A DNA stretch of 64,000 nt from Akkermansia muciniphila. Its GTDB lineage: Bacteria; Verrucomicrobiota; Verrucomicrobiia; Verrucomicrobiales; Akkermansiaceae. The DNA lies in assembly GCF_040616545.1 (NCBI RefSeq), contig NZ_CP156688.1, positions 2,232,001 through 2,296,000 on the forward strand, read 5' to 3'. Shown here one piece after another: positions 8,102 to 15,365 of the stretch. Each line of letters starts with the position of its first letter. The first letter of the stretch is position 1. Position numbers and translations under genes: made by a program. The notes below the pieces were generated by a model. That model had not been told where the DNA came from and searched no databases. It was given only the letters and a program-made list of their open reading frames with translations.

Positions 8102-8650
8102 CTAACGTTTTTTCACGGCCAGGGGAAGTCCTGCCACCATGAAGTAAACTTCGTCCGCGCTTTTGGCCAGCAGCTGGTTGGCGATTCCCAGCCCGTCACA
8201 GTAGTGGCGCGTTTCCGCGTCCGCCTGGCTGATGCCCATGCCGGTTTCAGAGGAGACGAGCACCCAGGGCGCGGGTGAGCGGGAAATGAGTTCTTTCAGG
8301 GCCTCTATTTCCTCAATCAGCGCTTCCTGGAACGGTTCGTAGTCCGTGGGGTCCTTCTGGGCGTACAGGGTGTTGGAGGCAAGCAGGGTGACGCATTCCA
8401 GAATGACGCCGTCCACCTGGTCCAGCAGGCCGGATTCCCGCACGGCGGCGGCCACATGGCGGGGGGATTCCAGCGTAAGCCAGCTTGCTGGGCGCCGTTC
8501 CCGGTGCTTGCGCACGCGGTATTCCAGGGAGCCGGCTCCGGGCCACACCTCCGCCGTGGCCACGTACAGGATTTTTTCCCCGAACCCGGCGGCTATTTGT
8601 TCGGCGTATTGGCTTTTGCCGCTTCTGATGCCGCCCAGGACGAGCGTCAT
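8102..8650 (-). CDS. cobU: Adenosylcobinamide kinase / adenosylcobinamide-phosphate guanylyltransferase
   Basis: This cytosolic bifunctional enzyme of the nucleotide-loop pathway phosphorylates adenosylcobinamide and converts the phosphate to the GDP form. I choose the ATG at 8650, giving 182 aa (the family is near 180) and a 16-bp gap to cbiR; an upstream ATG at 8692 would add 14 untypical residues and overlap cbiR. The P-loop GGIRSGKS lies at residues 6-13, and KHRERRP carries the His expected to be guanylylated. Other family motifs include ECVTLLASN and VSSETGMGI. It is the last gene of the six-gene cobamide operon. Confidence 0.92.
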   Translation of the reverse strand: MTLVLGGIRSGKSQYAEQIAAGFGEKILYVATAEVWPGAGSLEYRVRKHRERRPASWLTLESPRHVAAAVRESGLLDQVDGVILECVTLLASNTLYAQKDPTDYEPFQEALIEEIEALKELISRSPAPWVLVSSETGMGISQADAETRHYCDGLGIANQLLAKSADEVYFMVAGLPLAVKKR

Positions 8651-8666
8651 GCGTGCGGCGTTGGCG

Positions 8667-9482
8667 TCAGTGTTTGGAGATGTAGCGTTCATGGGATTCC
8701 AGCATGGCCTGGTGGGAGTTCAGGAAGTCGTCCAGGCTGAAGACTTCCAGGGTGATGGTGGGGGAGAACCGGATGTCCCACATGGGGTGCAGGATGGCGT
8801 CCAGCGTGGCGGCGGGCATGTGGTGCAGGGATTTGTGGTCCCGTTTTTCCAGTCCGTGCAGATGGCACATGCGTATGTCCGGCAGCCAGAGCGGCAACAG
8901 TTTTTCCGGCCTTAGACCTTCCTTCCAGACATGGCCTATGTCAAAGCAGCGGGAATGGGGCGTGGCGGAGACCAGCTTGTCCAGATAGTCGGCCGGGTGG
9001 CGTTCCAGATTTTCCAGGGCCAGGCATTCCGGCGCGGGCAAATGGGGCGTGATTTGCTCCAGGCTGCGGAGGATGCGTTCCGTTTCCCGCTCCGTAAGAT
9101 GGGGGCGCATGTCCGGACCGGGAATGTGGTCCGTAACCACGTGCATGACCCAGGTGTGCGGCTCCAGCTCCCGGGTCAGGTCAATGGCGCGGATGATGTT
9201 TTCCGTGTAGCGTCGGCCTGATTCCTCCGTGGCGAAGCCTCCGTCCGTGGGCAGGTGGACGTTCCACTTGACTCCCGCGTCCGCGGCGATGGCGGCCAGT
9301 TCCCGTATTTCCGCGGGGGTGATAAGTCCCTCCCCGCGGTCGCCGGCTTCCAGCAGGAGCAGGGCGATGTCATCCGCGTAATGGACGCATTCCCTGATGG
9401 CGGGGACGTAGTAGTCCGGGATGATGAAGGAGGTGCAGCCGATGTTGAGGCCGGGAACGCGGCATTTTTGCGGAATTTTCAT
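8667..9482 (-). CDS. cbiR: Cobamide-remodelling hydrolase CbiR (TIM-barrel, AP-endonuclease-2 superfamily)
   Basis: The protein has 271 aa and starts at an ATG that overlaps the cobS stop by 4 bp (ATGA), indicating translational coupling. The sequence is a xylose-isomerase/AP endonuclease-like TIM barrel with candidate metal ligands in KWNVHLPTD, WVMHVVTDH, LALENLE, CFDIGH, MCHLHG and ITLEVF. In A. muciniphila CbiR is established as hydrolysing the phosphoribosyl bond of the cobamide nucleotide loop, so that the lower ligand can be replaced. Its place between cobS and cobU fits that role: it makes the intermediate that CobU, CobT and CobS rebuild. The assignment rests on family resemblance plus this operon context. 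Confidence 0.87.
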   Translation of the reverse strand: MKIPQKCRVPGLNIGCTSFIIPDYYVPAIRECVHYADDIALLLLEAGDRGEGLITPAEIRELAAIAADAGVKWNVHLPTDGGFATEESGRRYTENIIRAIDLTRELEPHTWVMHVVTDHIPGPDMRPHLTERETERILRSLEQITPHLPAPECLALENLERHPADYLDKLVSATPHSRCFDIGHVWKEGLRPEKLLPLWLPDIRMCHLHGLEKRDHKSLHHMPAATLDAILHPMWDIRFSPTITLEVFSLDDFLNSHQAMLESHERYISKH

Positions 9483-10219
9483 AAGGTGCAGAAGGTGAGC
9501 AGGACGATCCATTCCGTGCATTCTACGGTACAGCCGAAGACGTCCCCGGTGACGCCGCCCAGGCGGCGGCGGGCATACAGGAGCAGGGCCGTGGAGCCGG
9601 CCAGGGCGGCCAGCAGCGCGTACAGCCCGTGCCACCCGGCCAGAGCGCAGGCCGCCAGGGTGACGGCAGCGGCTGCCAGGGCATGAACGGGGCGCGTCCC
9701 CTGCTTGAAGGCTTCCCCCATGCCGCCGGGGCGCGCGCCCGGAAAGCGCATGGCGATGAAGATCTGGCTGCGGGCCAGCAGCCCGGCCAGCGCGCACGCC
9801 GTGAGCAGCAGCTCCCATGAACCGCAGGCCGCCAGAGCCGCGAGCGCGGCGCCCTTGAAGGCCAGGTTGAAGAACAGGGCCGTGCCGCCGAAGGTGCCCA
9901 GTCGAGAGTCTTTCATGATTTCCAGCCTGCGCTCCCGGGGCACTTCCACAGGCAGTCCGTCCCCGCAGTCCGCCACTCCGTCCAGATGAAGGCCGCCCGT
10001 GAGGGCCACCCAGCAGGCGCAGCCGATGACGCCGCAGACCAGCGGGGGGAAGAGCAGGGTAGCCGCCCAGGTCAGACCACCTGCCAGCCCCCCCACGACA
10101 AGGCCGACCAGCGGGAGCCATGCGGAGATGCCGTTCAGGTCGTTTTGCAGCGGCCACGGCCCTACGGGCAGCCGGGTCAGGAAGCCGAAGGCGGAGCGGA
10201 TGGTGGTGATGACGGCCAT
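9479..10219 (-). CDS. cobS: Cobalamin synthase (adenosylcobinamide-GDP ribazoletransferase)
   Basis: This 246-aa integral membrane protein is about the length of E. coli CobS. It joins adenosylcobinamide-GDP with alpha-ribazole (or its phosphate) at the inner membrane. Family motifs visible are FGFLTRLPV near the N-terminus, GGLHLDGVADCGDGL (the acidic metal-binding region, residues ~63-77), DSRLGTFG and RFPGARPGGMGEAF. Several hydrophobic segments follow. It starts 19 bp after cobT and overlaps cbiR by 4 bp. Confidence 0.93.
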   Translation of the reverse strand: MAVITTIRSAFGFLTRLPVGPWPLQNDLNGISAWLPLVGLVVGGLAGGLTWAATLLFPPLVCGVIGCACWVALTGGLHLDGVADCGDGLPVEVPRERRLEIMKDSRLGTFGGTALFFNLAFKGAALAALAACGSWELLLTACALAGLLARSQIFIAMRFPGARPGGMGEAFKQGTRPVHALAAAAVTLAACALAGWHGLYALLAALAGSTALLLYARRRLGGVTGDVFGCTVECTEWIVLLTFCTL

Positions 10220-10238
10220 GGTGCAGGAAAGAGGGGAT

Positions 10239-11279
10239 TCAGCGCGGAACGGTGATATCCAGCTCCGGCAGGGTTTTCATTTCAGAGAGTACGCGCGTGG
10301 CGGCGTCCAGCAGCGGAAAGAACAGGGCCGCCCCCGTGCCTTCTCCCAGGCAGAGGCCCAGGTCCATGTACATGGTGACGCCGATGTGGTCCATAATGAG
10401 CTTGTGGCCCGGTTCCGCGGAGTTGTGGGAGCCGAGGAAGTACTGCGCCGCTTCCGGGCGGATGCCCTGGGCGATGGCCGCCGCCGCCCCGGCAATGAAG
10501 CCGTCAATGACGATGGGGACGCGCAGTGAGGCCGCCCCCAGCATCAGCCCGGCCATGGCCCCTATTTCCGGTCCTCCTACCTTCGCCAGCACGTCGATGG
10601 CGTCGGAAGGGTCGGGCTTGTTCAGGGCTATTCCCTGTTCGATGAGTTCTATTTTTTTACGGATGACTTCCCCCTTGACGCCGGAACCGCGTCCCGTCAC
10701 GGTTTCCACCGGGGTGCCCGTGAGCACGGCCACGATAGCGGAGGAGGGCGTCGTATTGCCGATGCCCATTTCTCCGGCGGCTACGATGTCCAGCCCTTTG
10801 GCTTTTTCCTCCCGGGCCATGTCGATGCCTGTTTGCAGGCATTCCAGCGCCTGTTCCCGCGTCATGGCCGGCCCCCTGCTGAAGTCGTTGGCGCCGTGCA
10901 TGACTTTTCTTTTAACCAGCCCCGGAAGGTCGCCGAAGTCGTAATTCACGCCCACGTCCACCACGGAAAGGCGGGCTCCCGCGTTGCGCGTAAAGGCGTT
11001 GATGGTGCCGCCGCCTTGAAGGAAGTTGCGGGTCTGGATGTAGGTGACGTCCGTGGACGTCAGGCTGAGGCCGTGGTCGGCAATGTGGTGGTCCGCGGCG
11101 AAGAGGACCACGGCCTTGTCCTTCAGGCGCGGCGCAGGATTGCCGGTCATGGCGGCAATCTGGATGGCCACGGGTTCCAGTTTTCCCAGGGCGAGCGGGG
11201 GCTTGGCCAGTATTTTCTGATGCTCCAGGGCGGCTTTGGCGGCCTGTTCGTCCAGCGGGGGGATATGCAGTTTGTTCAT
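10239..11279 (-). CDS. cobT: Nicotinate-nucleotide--dimethylbenzimidazole phosphoribosyltransferase
   Basis: CobT activates the lower-ligand base by transfer of phosphoribose from nicotinate mononucleotide, so it helps set which cobamide is made. I start at MNKLHIPPLDEQ (11279), giving 346 aa as is usual; a longer frame to 11351 would run into cbiB. Diagnostic motifs are FAADHHIADHG, GEMGIGNTTPSSA, VTGRGSGV, IVIDGFIAGAAA and GEGTGAALFFPLLDAA, whose Glu is the expected catalytic base. It lies 5 bp after cbiB in the same operon. Confidence 0.94.
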   Translation of the reverse strand: MNKLHIPPLDEQAAKAALEHQKILAKPPLALGKLEPVAIQIAAMTGNPAPRLKDKAVVLFAADHHIADHGLSLTSTDVTYIQTRNFLQGGGTINAFTRNAGARLSVVDVGVNYDFGDLPGLVKRKVMHGANDFSRGPAMTREQALECLQTGIDMAREEKAKGLDIVAAGEMGIGNTTPSSAIVAVLTGTPVETVTGRGSGVKGEVIRKKIELIEQGIALNKPDPSDAIDVLAKVGGPEIGAMAGLMLGAASLRVPIVIDGFIAGAAAAIAQGIRPEAAQYFLGSHNSAEPGHKLIMDHIGVTMYMDLGLCLGEGTGAALFFPLLDAATRVLSEMKTLPELDITVPR

Positions 11280-11284
11280 GATGG

Positions 11285-12268
11285 TCAGAAGCGTGGGATG
11301 AAGAAAAGAATGAGGGAGAAGACCAGCGTGCCCGTGGCGGCGGTCATCCACATGAGCCGTATGGCCAGGGCCAGGTCACTGACGCCAGCTTCCGTGCGCC
11401 CGGTTCCTATCCACGGGTAATCCGCAGGAATCCCCTTGTAGGAAACCGGGCCGCCGATGCGGAGGCCCAGCGCGCCCGCAAAGGCCGCTTCGCTCCAGGC
11501 GGAGTTTGGGCTGGCATGGGCGCGGCGGAAGGCCCAGCCCGTGGTGAGCGCCTTGCGGGCGGAGGCTCCTTTCACCAGCAGGGCCGCCAGGGAAATACAC
11601 GGCAGGATGAGGCGCGCGGGGATGAAGTTGAGCGCATCGTCCGTACGGGCGGCAAAAGTGCCGAAGTGTCTGTACCGGTCGTTTTTCTTTCCCCACATGG
11701 CATCCAGGATGTTGAAAACGCGGTGCGTGAGCGCGGCGAAGGCCGCCCCGGAGGCACCCCCTGCCAGGCAGCCTGCTGTGGCCCAGAACAAGGTGGAGAA
11801 GACTCCGTCCGTCAGGTTTTCCGCCACGCTTTCAATGGCCGCCCTGGCGATGCCGTGACGGTCCAGCCGTTCCGTGTCCCGCCCCACGATCATGGAGACG
11901 GCGTGCCGCGCCGCGCCGTCGTTCCCGGCCCGCAGGGCGTTCGCCACCAGCCGCGCATGCTCCGCCAGGCCGCTCGGGGCCATGCAGATGTAAATGACCA
12001 GAACGGCGGGAATCCAGAGAATCCACGGGGAAGGGAAGAAGGAAAAGGGAAGGAGGAAGGCCGCGCAGGCGCACCATGCGGCGGCGCAGGTTCCCAAAGC
12101 CGCCGCCATTCCCGCCGTGAACGTTCCTCCCCACAGCCGCCGCGCCAAGGGTTCCATATGGCGCGCGCACCAGCCGATCAGGCAGACGGGATGAAACCTG
12201 TTGGGCGGGTCTCCCGCCAGAATATCCAGCAGAAGGGCCGCAGGCAGGATGAACGGGCACGGGAGCAT
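11285..12268 (-). CDS. cbiB: Adenosylcobinamide-phosphate synthase
   Basis: A 327-aa polytopic membrane enzyme that attaches the aminopropanol (phosphate) arm to adenosylcobyric acid. Family signatures are LDILAGDPPNRFHPVCLIG near the N-terminus, SMIVGRDTERLD, IESVAENLTDGVFS, ASPNSAWSEAAFAGALGLRIGG near the C-terminus, and PWIGTG. It lies 3 bp after the CobD-CobQ fusion, which makes its two substrates, and 5 bp before cobT. Confidence 0.93.
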   Translation of the reverse strand: MLPCPFILPAALLLDILAGDPPNRFHPVCLIGWCARHMEPLARRLWGGTFTAGMAAALGTCAAAWCACAAFLLPFSFFPSPWILWIPAVLVIYICMAPSGLAEHARLVANALRAGNDGAARHAVSMIVGRDTERLDRHGIARAAIESVAENLTDGVFSTLFWATAGCLAGGASGAAFAALTHRVFNILDAMWGKKNDRYRHFGTFAARTDDALNFIPARLILPCISLAALLVKGASARKALTTGWAFRRAHASPNSAWSEAAFAGALGLRIGGPVSYKGIPADYPWIGTGRTEAGVSDLALAIRLMWMTAATGTLVFSLILFFIPRF

Positions 12269-12271
12269 GGG

Positions 12272-14848
12272 TCAGCGTTTCAGTTGTAGAATACGGTAAA
12301 TGGCCTTGAGGTCCAGATGCTCCCGGACCACGTCCGCCAGGCGGTCCAGCGCGCCGTCCAGGTCATAGGAGAAGTGCAGGGAGGGATTGGCGGGCAGTCC
12401 GGAATCCTCCCTGACCATGTTGATGAACGCGCGGCGGAACTCGTCCCCGTCCAGCACGCCGTGCAGGTACGTGGCCCAGATACGGCCTTTGCCGTAGCCG
12501 CAGGGGGAGCCGTCCTCCCGGAACATGATGGGGGCGCAGCTTCCTTGATGACGGGTAACGCCGTGGTGGATTTCATAGCCAGCGGCGGGAGGGGCCAGCG
12601 GCGTGCGTGCCCGGCGCACGTTGAGCAGGGTCTTGGCGGCGGCGAAGGTGGTGGAAAGCTCAAGCAGCCCCAGTCCCGGCGTTCGTTCCTCTGCGGATTC
12701 CATGTGCAGCGGGTCCAGAATGTCCATTCCCAGCATTTGCAGGCCGCCGCAAACGCCCAGAATCCACTTTCCCTGTTCGGCGTGCCGGCGGATAGGCTCT
12801 TCCAGCCCGGCGGCGCGCAGGCCGGCCAGGTCCGCCGCCACGCTCTTGGTGCCGGGCAGGATGGCCAGGTCCGGATTTCCCCATTCCTCCCGGGTCCGCA
12901 CCTGGCGCAGGCGCACGTCCGGCTCCGCCGCCAGCGGGGCGAAGTCTGTGAAGTTGGAGACATGGGCGGGCATCACCACGGCCACGTCCAGGCAGTCCGC
13001 GTGCTTGGCATGCCCGTCCTGTTCAAAGGGCATCGCGGCCCGGTCCTCTTCCGGAATGTTGATGTTCCGTATCATCGGGATGACGCCCAGCACGGGCTTG
13101 CCCGTACGGTCCAGCATGTAGTCGTGCGCCGGGGAAAGCAGTTCCGGATCTCCGCGGAATTTGTTGACCACGAAGCCCGCCAGCAGCTCTTTTTCCCAGG
13201 GAGCGAACGTCATCCACGTTCCCAGGAAGGAGGCGTACACGCCGCCCCGGTCAATGTCCCCGGTCAGCAGAACTTTGGCGCGCGCGTAACGGGCCATGTT
13301 CATGTTCACCACGTCTGCGGATTTCAGGTTGATTTCTCCGGGGCTGCCGGCCCCTTCCAGGCAGAGGACGTCGTACTCCTCCGCCAGGGAATCGTACGCC
13401 TTGCGCACGTCCGGCCAGAAGCGCCTTTTGGCCGTAAAATATTCCCGCGCCTCCATGTGTCCCACGGCGCGCCCCATCACGACCACCTGGGACCCGGTGT
13501 TGGAATGGGGTTTGAGCAGAATGGGGTTCATCCGGGCATCCGGGTCAATGCGGCAAGCCTGGGCCTGGACCATCTGGGCGCGGCCCATCTCCTCCCCCAG
13601 CGCGGTCACACCGGAGTTGAGAGCCATGTTCTGCGCCTTGAACGGGGCCACGCGGTAGCCGTCCTGAAGAAAAATGCGGCACAGGGCCGCGGTGAGCACG
13701 CTTTTTCCCGCATCGGAGCAGGTGCCCTGAACCATCAGGGCCGGTTTGGGCAGTTTGCGGAGAATGGCGGGGCTATCCCCCTTCAGTTCGGCCCGCAGGG
13801 CCTTTTCCAGCAGGGCGTGTTCCTCCGGCGTGCGGACGCCGGAGCGGAACCAGCCGCCTGATTCCAGTCCCGGATAGTTGGAGCAGTCGCGCAGCGCGAC
13901 GCCGTGGTTTTTCAGGAGCCGGGCGGCCAGACCGGAGGGCGCCTCCGCCAGGCGGAAGAGCAGGAAGTTGGCTCCGGACGGGAGCACGGCGGCGCCCGGG
14001 AGGGCGGAAAGCCTGCGGAACAGATCTTCCCGGCGTTCCCGGTTTAGGGCGCGTTCCCCGTCCGCCCAGGAAGCCGGCTGTGCCAGCACGGCCCGCACAG
14101 CCGCCGCCGCAAAGGCATTCACGTTCCACGCGGGCAGGGACTGCCTCAGCCGTTCCGCCAGCGGAGCGGCGCAGACGGAAAAGCCGCACCGGACGCCGGC
14201 CATGCCGTAAAATTTGGTCAGGGAGCGCAGGACCACCAGATTGGGAAGCTCTGCCGCCTCACGGAGGAGTGATTCCGTTCCGTTCGCATAATCCATGAAG
14301 GATTCATCAATAATCCAGATGACTCCGGGGCGGGACTGCACAGCCCGGCGCAGGGCCGGAACGTCCAGCAGGCTGCCGGACGGATTGCAGGGATTCGCCA
14401 GGAAAACGGCGTTTCCATCTTCGGCCTGTTCCGCCAGCCGGCAGGGAGAGGGCGTGAAGGAATCCCGTTCTTCCGTCCGCGGAGAAAGAATGTCCGTGCC
14501 GTGCCGCAGGCAGGCCAGCCTGTATTCGGAAAAAGCGGGTTCCGGAATGACGGCCCGTTTCAACTCCAGCGCGCGCGGAAGGGCGTGAATCAGTTCGTTG
14601 GCTCCGTTTCCGAACGCGAAGCAGCCGGAAGGCACTCCGTAATGGTCCGCCGCCAGTTCCCGCAGCTCCGCCATGTCCGGAGAAGGGTAGGGTGCGGCCG
14701 CATCCATGGCCTTCCACAGGGCGGAGGTAATGAACTCCGGCATTCCCTCCGGCCTCAGGTTGACGCTGAAATCCAGAATCTCCCGTTCGGGCCGTCCGGC
14801 GCCCGCCGCCAGGGATGTTAAATCCCCTCCGTGTGAAAAACTGTTCAT
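12272..14848 (-). CDS. Fusion: threonine-phosphate decarboxylase (CobD-type) + cobyric acid synthase (CobQ/CbiP)
   Basis: This 858-aa protein joins two cobamide enzymes. Residues 1-~355 are a PLP fold-type I decarboxylase of the CobD/histidinol-phosphate aminotransferase family (GNGANELIHAL, NPCNPSG, WIIDESFMDY, SLTKFYGMAG with the PLP Lys at ~212), which makes aminopropanol phosphate. Residues ~366-858 are cobyric acid synthase: P-loop QGTCSDAGKS (~374-383), KAQNMALNSG, and a triad-type glutamine amidotransferase domain with nucleophile Cys in ILGVCGGLQMLG and a late His in EIHHG. Both products are substrates of CbiB, encoded 3 bp downstream. It is the first gene of the operon; I see no riboswitch on this strand upstream. 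Confidence 0.9.
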   Translation of the reverse strand: MNSFSHGGDLTSLAAGAGRPEREILDFSVNLRPEGMPEFITSALWKAMDAAAPYPSPDMAELRELAADHYGVPSGCFAFGNGANELIHALPRALELKRAVIPEPAFSEYRLACLRHGTDILSPRTEERDSFTPSPCRLAEQAEDGNAVFLANPCNPSGSLLDVPALRRAVQSRPGVIWIIDESFMDYANGTESLLREAAELPNLVVLRSLTKFYGMAGVRCGFSVCAAPLAERLRQSLPAWNVNAFAAAAVRAVLAQPASWADGERALNRERREDLFRRLSALPGAAVLPSGANFLLFRLAEAPSGLAARLLKNHGVALRDCSNYPGLESGGWFRSGVRTPEEHALLEKALRAELKGDSPAILRKLPKPALMVQGTCSDAGKSVLTAALCRIFLQDGYRVAPFKAQNMALNSGVTALGEEMGRAQMVQAQACRIDPDARMNPILLKPHSNTGSQVVVMGRAVGHMEAREYFTAKRRFWPDVRKAYDSLAEEYDVLCLEGAGSPGEINLKSADVVNMNMARYARAKVLLTGDIDRGGVYASFLGTWMTFAPWEKELLAGFVVNKFRGDPELLSPAHDYMLDRTGKPVLGVIPMIRNINIPEEDRAAMPFEQDGHAKHADCLDVAVVMPAHVSNFTDFAPLAAEPDVRLRQVRTREEWGNPDLAILPGTKSVAADLAGLRAAGLEEPIRRHAEQGKWILGVCGGLQMLGMDILDPLHMESAEERTPGLGLLELSTTFAAAKTLLNVRRARTPLAPPAAGYEIHHGVTRHQGSCAPIMFREDGSPCGYGKGRIWATYLHGVLDGDEFRRAFINMVREDSGLPANPSLHFSYDLDGALDRLADVVREHLDLKAIYRILQLKR

Positions 14849-15199
14849 GCCGTAGTAATTGAGGCCGGCGTTCCGGGATGGCGCCTGTGCCGGGAAAAGG
14901 AAGGAAACGCCTTGAAGGGACGATTTTTCCGGAAGTTGGAACCTCCGCTGAAAACGGCAATCCTTCCCCGTTGCGGGAAGGAAGGGTTAAGGCGCGTCAT
15001 GGGCGCATCATGTCCTGTACGCGCCGGGGGTGACAAGACAAAAATGGAAGGCTCCGTTTGGAAAAACGGGATGGCGCGCGGCGGCTGAAAAGAAGAAACG
15101 CCCTCAAAGCCGCGGAATGTTCAAAGAAAATTCTTTTTGGCTTGTCATACCGGCCCCTTTGGTATTTCATCCGTCCCATGAACCCTTATGGTAAGGGTT
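14849..15199. other. Divergent promoter region between the cobamide operon and btuB
   Basis: About 350 bp without a gene. It must hold the minus-strand promoter of the cobamide operon and the plus-strand btuB promoter. I see no minus-strand B12 box. CCTTCCCCGTTGCGGGAAGG (near 14962-14983) can form a hairpin but has no T-tract. Confidence 0.5.
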
Positions 15200-15330
15200 A
15201 CAGACCTCAGGGATGCCCGTAGCCGGGCAGGAAATAGATGGGGAATACCGGTGAGAATCCGGAGCGGTACCGCCACTGTAAGCGAGCTTGTCTCGCAAGC
15301 CAGAAGACCAGCCTGTGGGGTTGTCCAACT
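15200..15330 (+). promoter_or_regulatory. Cobalamin riboswitch of btuB
   Basis: The B12-box elements occur in canonical order: GGGATGCCCG, GGGCAGGAAATAGATGGGGA, CCGGTGAGAATCCGGAGC, GGTACCGCCACTGTAAGC and GCAAGCCAGAAGACCAGCCT. It lies directly upstream of the BtuB-like receptor gene, the classical target of B12 riboswitches. Confidence 0.96.
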
Positions 15331-15349
15331 GTTCGGCGAGTTACCGAAC
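15331..15349 (+). promoter_or_regulatory. Start-proximal hairpin of the btuB leader
   Basis: GTTCGG-CGAGTTA-CCGAAC ends 16 nt before the ATG at 15366. It is the counterpart of 7779-7794 on the autotransporter leader. The GGCG could pair with CGCC of the aptamer (GTACCGCCACTG), which is how kissing-loop B12 riboswitches work; this pairing is inferred. Confidence 0.55.
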
Positions 15350-15365
15350 GTAAGGCACCACAACC

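Noticed and set aside
14962-14983. Hairpin in the cob/btuB divergent region as a terminator
   Set aside because: It has no T-tract on either strand and lies upstream of both genes, so termination is not supported.
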